From Sphingomonas sp. NFR15 (lineage in GTDB: Bacteria; Pseudomonadota; Alphaproteobacteria; Sphingomonadales; Sphingomonadaceae), in NCBI RefSeq assembly GCF_900103265.1, contig NZ_FMWX01000008.1:62001-126000 (forward strand): DNA of 64,000 nt, given 5' to 3'. Shown piece by piece: positions 42,871-51,382 of the stretch. The position numbers and the translations under genes are program-made. The notes beneath the pieces were generated by a model. That model ran no database searches. It worked only from the letters and a program-made list of their open reading frames with translations, and was not told the origin of the DNA. The stretch's first letter is position 1. Every line of letters begins with the position of its first letter.

Positions 42871-43728
42871 ATGGCTGACGGCGCGATCGGTCCCACCAAC
42901 ACCACCCCAACCACCTTCGTCGACGCGCCGAACGGCGTGAAATACGCCTATCGGCGGTTCGGTGCTGAGACAGAAACGCCGCTATTGCTCCTGCCCCGCT
43001 TCCGCGGCGACATGGACACCTGGGATCCCGGGCTGCTCGATACGCTAGCCGCCGAGCGTCCCGTCGTCCTGTTCGACAATCGCGGCGTGAGCTCGACCAG
43101 TGGCAGGACCCCGTCGACGATCGCCGAGATGGCGCGCGACGTCATCGCCTTCTGCGAGGCGGTAGGGCTGAGCGCAGTCGATCTGCTCGGCTTCTCGCTC
43201 GGCGGCTTCGTCGCTCAGGAGACCGCGTTAATCCGACCGCATCTTATACGCCGCCTTATCCTTGCCGCCACCTCGCCGCAGGGCGCGCCGGATCTCCATG
43301 GCTGGCGCAAAGACATCGCAGATGCGGTTCGGCGCGACGAGCCGGGCGGAGCAGAGCTGCTCTACACCTTCTTCAAGCCGACCGAGACTAGCCAGGCGGC
43401 GGGACGGGAATATCTCGGCCGCTTCCTCGCGCGGACTTTCGACCGAGACGTCTCCAGCACTCTCCAGACGCGGGACGCGCATTATGACGCCGTCTGCGAC
43501 TGGGGCATTCCCGATCACGGGAAGCTGCAACGCCTGTCAGGAATCGTGCAGCCTACTTTCGTCTGCAACGGTGACGCCGACGCGATGATCCCGCCGCGTT
43601 TCACGCATCTGATGGGTGGCCTCATCCCCGATGCCATCGTGAAGATCTATCCGGACGCCGGTCACGGTTTCCTGTTCCAGCATCATGCCGAGTTCGCTGA
43701 GGACGTGAACCGCTTCCTCGACGCCTGA
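42871..43728 (+). CDS. Alpha/beta hydrolase
   Basis: The 285-residue protein has the fold's landmarks: LLLLPRFRGDMDTWDPGLLDTLA, VVLFDNRGVSSTSG, nucleophile Ser109 in GFSLGGFVAQE, acid DADAMIPP and His in DAGHGFLFQH. The usual HG oxyanion pair is replaced by PRFRG, seen in some esterase/haloperoxidase-like members. Earlier ATGs are in frame, but the coding pattern begins at 42871. Its substrate is unknown. It lies between the two paralogous unknown proteins and may belong to the same stress regulon. Confidence 0.82.
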   Translation: MADGAIGPTNTTPTTFVDAPNGVKYAYRRFGAETETPLLLLPRFRGDMDTWDPGLLDTLAAERPVVLFDNRGVSSTSGRTPSTIAEMARDVIAFCEAVGLSAVDLLGFSLGGFVAQETALIRPHLIRRLILAATSPQGAPDLHGWRKDIADAVRRDEPGGAELLYTFFKPTETSQAAGREYLGRFLARTFDRDVSSTLQTRDAHYDAVCDWGIPDHGKLQRLSGIVQPTFVCNGDADAMIPPRFTHLMGGLIPDAIVKIYPDAGHGFLFQHHAEFAEDVNRFLDA

Positions 43729-43739
43729 CCAAGATGCCA

Positions 43740-43763
43740 CGCCCCGGCCGACCGGCTGGGGCG
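43740..43763 (+). terminator. Hairpin after the hydrolase gene
   Basis: CGCCCCGGCCG and CGGCTGGGGCG pair with one G-T wobble around two bases, starting 11 bp after the hydrolase stop. Confidence 0.6.
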
Positions 43764-43919
43764 CGTGCCACGTCCGCCGGCCTCGCCGATGTCAATGCCA
43801 GGTCATCCACATACTTCGGCCGTTGCACGGCTCGATCGTCATCGGAATGATATCTGCGCGACCTCGGCCGTGATCCGCGCACTAGCCGCGCTCAGCAAGG
43901 CAACGATTAGCGTCCGCCG

Positions 43920-45614
43920 TCAAAGGGGCGCGAGAACGTCGGCATGTTCGACCGCCCCCCTCTTCTGCCGCTCCACCCAGCCCTCCACGTCACCGGGCGA
44001 GATGCCAAGTCGATCGAGGACTGCCATCGCAGCCTGCAGCCCATGAGGCTCGGCGTTGTCGATCACGGGCGGCAGGCCGATAGCGGCGAAAGCTTCCGCC
44101 TCGTCTGCTCCCCCGACCACGGCGATGCTGGTGAGATCGGGGAAGAAACGCTGCGCAATCGGCGAGAGCCCCGCCGTCAAATCGAGCGACGGCTTCGTCA
44201 GCACGCTGAGCCGCCTGCCGCCCATCGCGACCGGATCCCAGATCCTTGGGTCGGACAAGCTTCCGAAGATCACATTGTATCCGTCCGCCACGGCCTCCCG
44301 CAGCAATCGCGGATTCTCCTCGATAGCGGCGTAGCCGATGCCGAACGCGTTGAGAGCGTCAGCGATCGTGCGGCCCCGATCGCCCATGCCTACTACGAGC
44401 ACCGGCTCGACTAGGTCGTGCGGTATCAGCTCAAACTGGGCGCGGGCACTCCGGATTCTGCGCAGCCTTCCCGCCATAGCCCGCCCGGCCTCGGCCAGAT
44501 TCGGCGCGACAGCCAGCGTCAGCGCGACCGCGGCGATCAGAACCGAACTTCGGCTTTCGCCAACGAGCGCGCGCACCGACGGCAGGCTCAGGATGACGAA
44601 TGCGAACTCCGATCCCTGCGCGAGGAGGAAGCCTAGCTGCGTCGAGCCAGGGACGGACCACCGAAAGAGAAGGCTTGCGCCGATGTTCAAGACAATTTTC
44701 GCCCCGACGATGATGGCGGCGACCACAAGAATTTCCGGCCAGAGGCGTGCCAGCGCGGTGAAGTCGAGCGGCAGGCCGACCGATATGAAGAAGAACCCGA
44801 GAAGCAGCCCGCGGAATGGTTTGATCTCCGATTGAATGATCGCCCGATACGGCGTTTCCGAGACCATCATGCCTCCAAGGAACGCGCCGAGTGTCAGAGA
44901 AAGGCCGACCGAGCCCGTGGCCCATCCGGCGGCAAGCGCGATCAGCAGCGCCACAGCGGTGAACATCTCCTCGTTGCGGTTGCGCGCCACGAGCTCGAAC
45001 AGCGGCAGGACGAGATACCGGGCGGAGACGACGGCCACCGCAAATGCCCCGATCGCCTTTGCGAGGGCGAGCACGACTTCCAAGCCGACCGCCCTACCGG
45101 AGTCCAGCGCGGTGACGAAGATTAGGATGAAGATCGCGGCGACGTCCTGAAACACCAAGATCGACGTCGTGGTGATGCCGACGGGGCACCCCTGCTGGTG
45201 GCGCTCGACAATGATGCGGACGACAACTGCAGTGGAGGAGAGCGAAAGGGTGGCACCGACGACAAACGCCGCCATAGGCGGAAGCCCGAAGGCGAGCCCG
45301 ATCACTCCGAGACCGGTTGATGCCAGGACGACCTGCGCGGACCCCATGCCGAAGATGTCGGTCGCCCTCTCCCGCAGGTGGCTGATCGAGAAGTGGAGGC
45401 CGATGTCGAACAGCAGAAGGACCACGCCCAGTTCCGCCAGCAGACTGAGAGGCTCCGTCAGCTTCACGGCACCCGTTGCGGAAAGTGCTATGCCGATCGC
45501 AAGGTATCCGACGATCGAGCTCAGCCGCATCATCCGCGTCGCGATCGCGGCGAGAACGCCCAGCGCCAGCAGCAGGATCACCGGCGCGAGCGCGGAGAGG
45601 ATCGCCGTCTCCAT
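43920..45614 (-). CDS. CPA2-family cation:proton antiporter with TrkA-N domain (KefB/YbaL-like)
   Basis: About twelve membrane helices fill the first 380 residues, with family stretches LLFDIGLHFS, ATLSLSSTAVVVRIIVE and LGAFLGGMMVSETPYR. A cytoplasmic TrkA-N (RCK) domain follows (PVLVVGMGDRGRTIADALNAFG) that would bind NAD(H) or nucleotides. These proteins exchange K+ or Na+ for protons, often to protect against electrophiles or pH shock. It lies 69 bp downstream of the unknown protein at 45684 and is probably in its operon. Confidence 0.88.
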   Translation of the reverse strand: METAILSALAPVILLLALGVLAAIATRMMRLSSIVGYLAIGIALSATGAVKLTEPLSLLAELGVVLLLFDIGLHFSISHLRERATDIFGMGSAQVVLASTGLGVIGLAFGLPPMAAFVVGATLSLSSTAVVVRIIVERHQQGCPVGITTTSILVFQDVAAIFILIFVTALDSGRAVGLEVVLALAKAIGAFAVAVVSARYLVLPLFELVARNRNEEMFTAVALLIALAAGWATGSVGLSLTLGAFLGGMMVSETPYRAIIQSEIKPFRGLLLGFFFISVGLPLDFTALARLWPEILVVAAIIVGAKIVLNIGASLLFRWSVPGSTQLGFLLAQGSEFAFVILSLPSVRALVGESRSSVLIAAVALTLAVAPNLAEAGRAMAGRLRRIRSARAQFELIPHDLVEPVLVVGMGDRGRTIADALNAFGIGYAAIEENPRLLREAVADGYNVIFGSLSDPRIWDPVAMGGRRLSVLTKPSLDLTAGLSPIAQRFFPDLTSIAVVGGADEAEAFAAIGLPPVIDNAEPHGLQAAMAVLDRLGISPGDVEGWVERQKRGAVEHADVLAPL

Positions 45615-45683
45615 CACCACCACCCGCGCAACGAAACCAGCCCGGGCGTCCCCACCCAGGCCAGACAGGTCGGATCCATCAGC

Positions 45684-46403
45684 CTAGTCGAACTTGTAGT
45701 CGGAAAGCTCGATGGTAACGAGTTCGGGCTCGGACATGGGCACGTTGTCCGGAGTGTTCGGCACGATCCGCATGTTCGAGTAAAGGGTGATGCCGTCCAC
45801 GACCACGGGACCGGTCAGATAGTGTGCCGCCGAGTTGTTGCCCTGGATCTCGACCTCGTAGTCATGGCGACGCAGGAGCCCCTTGTCGTCGAAATAATAG
45901 TGCTGGATGCGACTATGGGTCGCGATGGTATCCGGGAATTCCACCCGCAGACGGCGCCACGTCTCCCCTCCCTCGCTCCACGGATCGACCTCGACCGAGA
46001 CCACTCCGGGGCGCGTCAGAAGGAATGGCGCCGTGAGGTAGTTCCACATCGCGTAGCCGGCGAAGTAGCCGAGCTGAGGCAAACTCCACGGCGTCTCGAG
46101 CTCGAAGCCCTCGAAGGTCGGCCGGGGATTCGTTAGCTCCTCCACCACATTGCCGGCCTCGTCCTCGATCCGAACCAGTTCGGGAGTGAAGACCGAGTGA
46201 TGGGTGGTCGGCGCGAACGGCCAGTGGGAGGTCCATTCCTTGCGAAGGTCGATTTTCACGTTCGCCTCCTGAAGGGTCGTTGCCTGCCCTTTCAACGGCC
46301 ATAGCGCACCGCCCTGCTTCAGGCGCGCCGTGAGGAAGTCGAACTTGTTGAAGCGGTCGAGGCCGCCATGGGCGTTGATCGCGAAATCGACGAGGTCGGA
46401 CAT
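45684..46403 (-). CDS. Conserved protein of unknown function, paralogue of 41744-42463
   Basis: The 239-residue protein shares FAINAHGGLDRFNKF, QLGYFAGYAMWNYLTAPFLL, PWSEGGETWRRLRVEFP and YYFDDKGLLRRHDYEVEIQG with the protein at 41744. It has no signal peptide, membrane segment or recognised catalytic motif. The ATG has AGGAG upstream. A perfect CCATACC-GT-GGTATGG site lies 139 bp upstream. It heads a probable operon with the K+/H+ antiporter. A lipid or ligand-binding role is possible but unsupported. Confidence 0.72.
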   Translation of the reverse strand: MSDLVDFAINAHGGLDRFNKFDFLTARLKQGGALWPLKGQATTLQEANVKIDLRKEWTSHWPFAPTTHHSVFTPELVRIEDEAGNVVEELTNPRPTFEGFELETPWSLPQLGYFAGYAMWNYLTAPFLLTRPGVVSVEVDPWSEGGETWRRLRVEFPDTIATHSRIQHYYFDDKGLLRRHDYEVEIQGNNSAAHYLTGPVVVDGITLYSNMRIVPNTPDNVPMSEPELVTIELSDYKFD

Positions 46404-46541
46404 TGACGGCTCCTGAAGGACGAGGGTGCTTCCCCGCCACCTCGCGATCGACGGATGCGCTGGAATGCGCGCATGCTCCGGACGATCGCCGGCGCGGATC
46501 CGGCTGGATCCTCGTTGCCACCGTCCCCAAGCCGGTTCGAG

Positions 46542-46557
46542 CCATACCGTGGTATGG
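46542..46557. promoter_or_regulatory. Perfect CCATACC-GT-GGTATGG palindrome
   Basis: Both seven-base arms are exact complements. It lies 139 bp upstream of the gene at 46403 and defines the consensus for the cluster. Confidence 0.75.
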
Positions 46558-46583
46558 TGGGCATGGTCTTTGGATCGGCGAAG

Positions 46584-46826
46584 CTACCAGCGGAGCTTGA
46601 TGCGCGGTCTGGCCCGTCGCCGTAACGCGGTCGACAGCGTCAGCACCGCCGTCCGCCACCAACCGATGCAGACCGCGAGGTGACTGCGATAGAGCGCGGC
46701 ATAAGCGCTCCGGGCGGCGAATCCGGACAGGCCGAGACGCCCGCGCACTGGAATTGGCACCTCGCCCATCGCGTCCGTCCCGAAGGAGACGAGCGTCCCG
46801 AGGTAGCGATATCCATGTCATTCTCC
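46584..46826 (-). pseudogene. C-terminal fragment of an NDH-2-like NAD(P)/FAD oxidoreductase
   Basis: The minus strand encodes GYRYLGTLVSFGTDAMGEVPIPVRGRLGLSGFAARSAYAALYRSHLAVCIGWWRTAVLTL before a stop at 46584. This resembles the membrane-associated C-terminal tail of type II NADH dehydrogenases (YRxLGxLxxxG, then a helix with H and GxRxR-like end). A TGA stop lies immediately upstream in the same frame and there is no start codon at that point. The FAD and NADH domains are missing, so this is a remnant. Confidence 0.55.
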
Positions 46827-46851
46827 AATCAGGCAGCTTAGCGGCAGCGCC

Positions 46852-46992
46852 TCAGGCGAAGGCGCTGAAGCCAGTCGCGGCCTTGCCGACGATGAGGTTC
46901 TGCATCTGGAAGGTGCCCTCGTAGGAGTAGAGCGCCTCGGCATCGGCGAAGACGGGCAAGGGTTTGTCTTGCGGCTTCGCTGCCGTTGCCAT
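46852..46992 (-). pseudogene. C-terminal fragment of an acyl-CoA dehydrogenase
   Basis: The end of this minus-strand frame reads [35 protein letters not shown]. It matches the last helix of acyl-CoA dehydrogenases, where YEGT marks the base of the active site. Only about 45 residues remain, and what precedes them is unrelated. With the neighbouring NDH-2-like tail it makes two successive gene ends lacking their bodies. Confidence 0.6.
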
Positions 46993-47113
46993 TCTCGGGT
47001 GCTGTCTACTGGTTCGCGTTCGACCATGCAGGCCCCAAGAGCCGCTGCGCGTCGGTCGGCCTGAAGATAGCGCTCCAAGTGTCGGGGCATATTTCCCCTT
47101 CGGTCTGCCATAC

Positions 47114-47129
47114 GCATACGATCGTATGG
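47114..47129. promoter_or_regulatory. CCATACC-type palindrome upstream of dps
   Basis: GCATACG-AT-CGTATGG is a palindrome of the cluster type, nested in a longer dyad beginning CCATACG at 47108. It lies 265 bp upstream of dps, farther than the other sites. Confidence 0.5.
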
Positions 47130-47393
47130 GCGTCCCGCGGTCTTCAGGGTGCGAGAAGCCCACCACCGCCACGATGGCTCGGGGGGGAGACGGCGAGCGG
47201 TCGAACGTCGCGCGCATGCCGCGGTCGCGACGATGGTCGGCGTCGGCCACACCTCAGTATGATATGAGTTCGCGCCAGCCTTGAACTATCCGGCGGCGCA
47301 TCACCGGCGTTCCCTGCTCGAATGGACAGGCGGTGCGCCGGACCACCGCCGCCGCTAGCGACTACGGCGGCCCCAGCTGCAGGAGACCGGCAC

Positions 47394-47921
47394 ATGAAAC
47401 AGCAGACATCAGGGGAGATCGAAGCGGGTCGCTACCTTGGAACCCCCAGCGACCTCGGCGACGCGGCGACGCGCGACATCTCGGCCGCCCTCGGCGCGCT
47501 ACTCGCGGATGTGTTCGCGCTATACCTCAAGACCAAGAACTTTCATTGGCACATGAGCGGACCGAGCTTCCGTGACTATCACCTGATGCTCGACGAGCAG
47601 GCGACCGAGATCTTCGCAATGACCGACCCGATCGCGGAACGTGCCAGGAAGATCGGAGGACAGACGATCAGGTCGATCTCCGACATCGCCGGCCGCCAAC
47701 GCCTGCTCGACAACAACGAGCCGTATGTCGACCCGCAGGACATGCTCGCCGAGCTGCATGGCGACAACAAGCTGGTCGTGGCCGAGCTGCGCCGCGTCCA
47801 CGAGCTGTGCGACGAGCATGCGGACATCGCGACGGCGAGCCTCATCGAGGTCTGGATCGACGAGGGCGAGCGACGCGGATGGTTCCTGTGGGAATGTGCG
47901 CGCAGTCGCCAGAGCGCGTAG
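47394..47921 (+). CDS. dps: Dps-family DNA-binding ferritin-like protein
   Basis: The 175-residue protein carries the Dps ferroxidase signature KTKNFHWHMSGPSFRDYHLMLDEQATEIF, supplying His, Asp and Glu from adjacent subunits, then a long four-helix bundle. Dps dodecamers oxidise and store iron with peroxide and protect DNA under stress. The ATG at 47394 has AGGAG at 7 bp; the frame's earlier start at 47322 lacks a site. The C-terminus ends RRGWFLWECARSRQSA without an obvious basic tail. Confidence 0.93.
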   Translation: MKQQTSGEIEAGRYLGTPSDLGDAATRDISAALGALLADVFALYLKTKNFHWHMSGPSFRDYHLMLDEQATEIFAMTDPIAERARKIGGQTIRSISDIAGRQRLLDNNEPYVDPQDMLAELHGDNKLVVAELRRVHELCDEHADIATASLIEVWIDEGERRGWFLWECARSRQSA

Positions 47922-47944
47922 GGTCCGTCACCGATCTCCTGGAA

Positions 47945-47993
47945 GTCTCGCGTCATCGCCCGGACCGCTGTGACCCTGGCCGTGACGCGAGAC
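47945..47993. repeat. Inverted repeat after dps (11-bp arms, 27-nt spacer)
   Basis: GTCTCGCGTCA at 47945-47955 is repeated inverted at 47983-47993. It starts 23 bp after the dps stop and may form part of a bidirectional terminator with the kinase gene that ends at 48080. Confidence 0.5.
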
Positions 47994-48079
47994 CACTTTC
48001 CTGCCGACATGGATGGCGAGCGCGGCGTTGCTGCACACCCTCGTGCGTAGTCAACTTCCCGTCCTCGCCAGCGGCCGCG

Positions 48080-49948
48080 TCAATGACTCGAGGCGGGCAC
48101 CACGGGAAGCTGGAACCATACCGAGGCACCGGACAGCGACCTGCTCGCTTCGATGTCCATGGACCCGCCGTGCATCGCCACGATCGACCTGCTCATCGTC
48201 AGGCCGAAACCGGTCCTCCCGGCGGAGCCGGCCTCCTGGGCGGCGAACAGCGACGCGACGTCCGCCTGCGCGAGGCCGGGTCCACTGTCGCTAACCGTGC
48301 AGCGGGCGCACCCGTCAATCGCCATCAGGGACACGATCACGCTTCGCTCCGCCGCCTGCGAGCGTTCGAGCGCCTCAATCGCGTTCACGATGAGATTGAC
48401 GACCACCTGACCGATCTGGGCGCGATCGATCAGCACGATATCATGCGTCCCCTCAACCTCCAGGGCGATGGCCACGTGTGCCGCCTTGGCCTCTCCCTCG
48501 ATCAACTTCAGTGCGTCACTCACGACCTCGCGGAGCGGCTCCGGGTTGAGGGCCGGCGCGTGGCTCTGCGCCATACACCGCAGACGCTCGATGATGCCCT
48601 GCGACCGGGCGGTCGCAGACGAGATTCGATCGAACGCCCTCCGCGCCTCGCCGATCCGCGGCTCCGCCTGCTTTAGCCAGCGGTGGCCGGTCGAGGCCGA
48701 TGCGGCAATCGCAGAGAGGGGCTGACTGATCTCGTGTGCGAACCAGGTGCAGAGCTCGCTCAGGAGGGAGAGCCGATAGGATTGCGCGAACTGCGCCTGG
48801 AGCCGGATGAGATCTGCCTGGGCGGCGATCCGATCGGCGATGTCCACCATCCCGATGATCGAGATGCGGCTCCCGCTTTCGCGAACCGACGCGCTGGCTA
48901 GGATGACGTCGAGCGTTCCACCGTCCAATCTCGTGAGATTGGTTTCGCACTCGTAGCTCCGGGATTCCATCCCGGCGATGAGCGTCTGGATGAAGCTGTC
49001 GGGTCTCGCACGCCATGCGAACGCTACGGACCGCCCGAGCAGTTCGGCCCCAGAGGCCGCACCAAGAATCCTCACGGCCTCCGGGTTCACGTCTTCGATG
49101 ATGCAGGCCGCAGCCGCCCGCTCCCTGACATCGGGACAAGATCGCAGCAGCGACAGCAGGTCAGTGTCAGGACCGACGCCAAGCTCCGCGTAGAGCCTCG
49201 TCAGCCCGTCGCCGTTCACCCTGCAGAGCCCCAGCGGGAGATTCCGAAAGAGCGTGCGCTGCTTCGCGACTGCGTCTGGCATGGCCTCATCCGCCAGATC
49301 GAGACCACGCATGTCTGTGCACTGGACGAGCAGCCGCCCAGGGGCGTCGTCGCCGTCGACCTGCCGGACGGTGAACACCACCGGAACCAACTCACCGTCG
49401 AACGTGCGCAGCCTGCCCATGTGCCTCTCGGCACGCTGTGGGGACCGCATCGCCTCGAGCAGGCCGCAAAGGGCGTCACGGGCGGCATCGGGCCAGATAG
49501 CGGATAGCGTCATTGTGCCGACTGCGGGTTCCTGCCAGCCGAGAAGCGAGCAGGCGGCTTCGTTCAGAGACACGATGTTGGCAGCCGCGACGATCCCAGA
49601 CACCCGATCGCGGCACTGCTCAGTCGCTACGTCGGACCATCCGGCCACGGCCAAGGCTTCGGACAAATCCACCACGATCGCCGCGACGCCCATCGCATCG
49701 CTCGTCAGGACAGGCGCCCGGTTACCCGACCGGCGAGGCTGCAAGCGCTGGCTAAGCGTGCCCATCAAGCCGCCCGGTGCATCGATCTTCGGGATGCGCC
49801 CAGTCGCTGGACTCAACACGACGTCGTCTGTCGGGACGACGCGGCTGACGTTGGCTTCAACTGTTTCCGCCGAGGCATCAAAACACTCCAAGTCCCCGCT
49901 ACGACGACAACGCCGACAGTCGCGACGGGACCGAGCCGCAAATAGCAT
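48080..49948 (-). CDS. Soluble multi-PAS sensor histidine kinase
   Basis: Two PAS-like modules are visible: one around IVAAANIVSLNEAACSLLGW, the other around PDTDLLSLLRSCPDVRERAAAACIIEDVNPEAVRILG. A FixL-like HisKA follows, with the phospho-His in FAHEISQPLSAIAASASTGHRWL (about residue 405), and HATPase (NLIVNAIEALE, DSGPGL, GRTGFGLTMSRSIV). No membrane helices are seen. The start is uncertain: the frame opens at 49972 inside the palindrome, ATG 49948 is the next choice, and ATG 49765 is also plausible. It converges with dps. Confidence 0.87.
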   Translation of the reverse strand: MLFAARSRRDCRRCRRSGDLECFDASAETVEANVSRVVPTDDVVLSPATGRIPKIDAPGGLMGTLSQRLQPRRSGNRAPVLTSDAMGVAAIVVDLSEALAVAGWSDVATEQCRDRVSGIVAAANIVSLNEAACSLLGWQEPAVGTMTLSAIWPDAARDALCGLLEAMRSPQRAERHMGRLRTFDGELVPVVFTVRQVDGDDAPGRLLVQCTDMRGLDLADEAMPDAVAKQRTLFRNLPLGLCRVNGDGLTRLYAELGVGPDTDLLSLLRSCPDVRERAAAACIIEDVNPEAVRILGAASGAELLGRSVAFAWRARPDSFIQTLIAGMESRSYECETNLTRLDGGTLDVILASASVRESGSRISIIGMVDIADRIAAQADLIRLQAQFAQSYRLSLLSELCTWFAHEISQPLSAIAASASTGHRWLKQAEPRIGEARRAFDRISSATARSQGIIERLRCMAQSHAPALNPEPLREVVSDALKLIEGEAKAAHVAIALEVEGTHDIVLIDRAQIGQVVVNLIVNAIEALERSQAAERSVIVSLMAIDGCARCTVSDSGPGLAQADVASLFAAQEAGSAGRTGFGLTMSRSIVAMHGGSMDIEASRSLSGASVWFQLPVVPASSH

Positions 49949-49968
49949 TCCGCCCCGTAAGCGTCTTC

Positions 49969-49984
49969 CCATACGCCGGTATGC
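49969..49984. promoter_or_regulatory. CCATACC-type palindrome upstream of the multi-PAS kinase
   Basis: CCATACG-CC-GGTATGC matches the consensus at 12 of 14 arm positions. It lies between the end of the efflux operon and the kinase; its closeness to the kinase frame suggests the kinase truly starts further downstream (49765). Confidence 0.6.
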
Positions 49985-49990
49985 ACTCGT

Positions 49991-51382
49991 TCAATCGAGC
50001 ACGGACCCGTCCCGTCGCGCGGCACGATTGTCCCAGCCTCCTCCCAGGCCGCGATAGAGCGTCACAATCGCCGTCGCCCGCGCGGAGCGGATCGACACGC
50101 GCTGCAGGCGTGTCTCCAGCAGCGATCGCTCCGCGTCGATCTGCTCGAGATAGGACGCGTATCCGGACCTGTATCGCCGGCGCGCCAGCTCGACCGATGC
50201 CGATGACGCAAGGATCTGCCGGTCGATCGCAGCCTCCTCCTCGGTCAGCCGGCTCACCGCGGTCATGGCGTTATCGACCTCCTCGAACGCCTTGAGGACA
50301 GTTCCCCGGTAGGAGAATGCGGCCGCGTCACGCCGTGCCGCGGCGACGTCGGCCTGGGCCCGCAGCTCACCACCTCGAAACAGCGGCGCCAGGATCGACC
50401 CGCCGATGGAGAACAGGCTGACAGGGTCGGAAAGAAGCGTCGACGCGACGGCGCCACTCGACGCCGACAGCTGGAGGTTCGGCAGAAATTCAGCCCGGGC
50501 CGCATCGAGGCTCCGATCAGTGGAAGCCAGCCGCATCTCGGCCTCGGCGACATCGGGGCGGAGGCGGACGAGCGCCGAAGGCAATGCGCTGGGAACCTCG
50601 ATCCGAAGCAACGCTCCAAGATCGGCACCCCGGTCTATGGCAGCGGGCATACCTCCGACGAGGACGCTCAACGCGTTCTCCTGCTGGGAGACGGATAGAC
50701 GCGTCGCGGGAATGAGCCGGGAAGCCGCCTCATATGCGGCCTCCGCCTGCCTCAATTCGAGCTGCGATCCATAGCCGGCCGCGGTCCGCCGCCTGATGAC
50801 CGCCAGTTCCGCCTCTCGCGCTTTCGCCGTATCCGCAACGATCGCGAGCTGCTCGTCCAGTCCGCGCAGCAGCGCGTATCCCGAGACGACCGTCGCTATC
50901 AGCGATATGCGCGTTCCATCACGCGCGAAGGCGGTCGCGAGGAACGCCTTGCGACTTGCATCCGAAGCCGCGGACAGGCGCCCGAACAGATCGACCTCGT
51001 AGGTGATCGCGACCTCGCCGGCAGCCTGGCTCTGGTCCACCCCCATCCCGAACGCGTTGACGCTCCTGGACCTCGCCGACCCACCGTCAAGCCCGATCGA
51101 CGGCGACAAGCGGCTCGCGGACGATCGAAACTGTGCGCGCGCCTCCTCCACCCTGGCGCCCGCGACGAGGAGGTCCGTGTTCCTCTCGAGCGCCGCGCGG
51201 ACGAGACGGCCGAGAGCGGGATCGTCGAACCGGGACCACCAGTCCTCTGCTATGCGACCGGGGAGGCCAGCTTGCTCGCGCCAGCTGGTCGGTATTGTCA
51301 CGGCGCTTCCCGAAGGCATGCCCGGTCGAGGTCCAGCGCAGGACGCAAGCAGAAGCAGCGACGTTGCAATCGCGGGTCTCAT
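49991..51382 (-). CDS. RND/MFS efflux outer-membrane lipoprotein (OprM/NodT family)
   Basis: The 463-residue protein has a lipoprotein signal (TSLLLLASCAG, lipobox Cys15) and two outer-membrane-factor repeats rich in coiled coil, with AEAAYEAASRLIPATRLSVSQQENALSVLVGG and RPDVAEAEMRLASTDRSLDAARAEFLPNLQLSAS. It should form the trimeric channel through the outer membrane. Its ATG overlaps the stop of the adaptor gene (ATGA), so it is the third gene of the efflux operon. Confidence 0.92.
   Translation of the reverse strand: MRPAIATSLLLLASCAGPRPGMPSGSAVTIPTSWREQAGLPGRIAEDWWSRFDDPALGRLVRAALERNTDLLVAGARVEEARAQFRSSASRLSPSIGLDGGSARSRSVNAFGMGVDQSQAAGEVAITYEVDLFGRLSAASDASRKAFLATAFARDGTRISLIATVVSGYALLRGLDEQLAIVADTAKAREAELAVIRRRTAAGYGSQLELRQAEAAYEAASRLIPATRLSVSQQENALSVLVGGMPAAIDRGADLGALLRIEVPSALPSALVRLRPDVAEAEMRLASTDRSLDAARAEFLPNLQLSASSGAVASTLLSDPVSLFSIGGSILAPLFRGGELRAQADVAAARRDAAAFSYRGTVLKAFEEVDNAMTAVSRLTEEEAAIDRQILASSASVELARRRYRSGYASYLEQIDAERSLLETRLQRVSIRSARATAIVTLYRGLGGGWDNRAARRDGSVLD

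Noticed and set aside
47281..47314. TGAAC ... CGTT upstream of dps as an EcfG promoter.
   Set aside because: The spacer is about 21 bp, too long for the 16-17 bp consensus.
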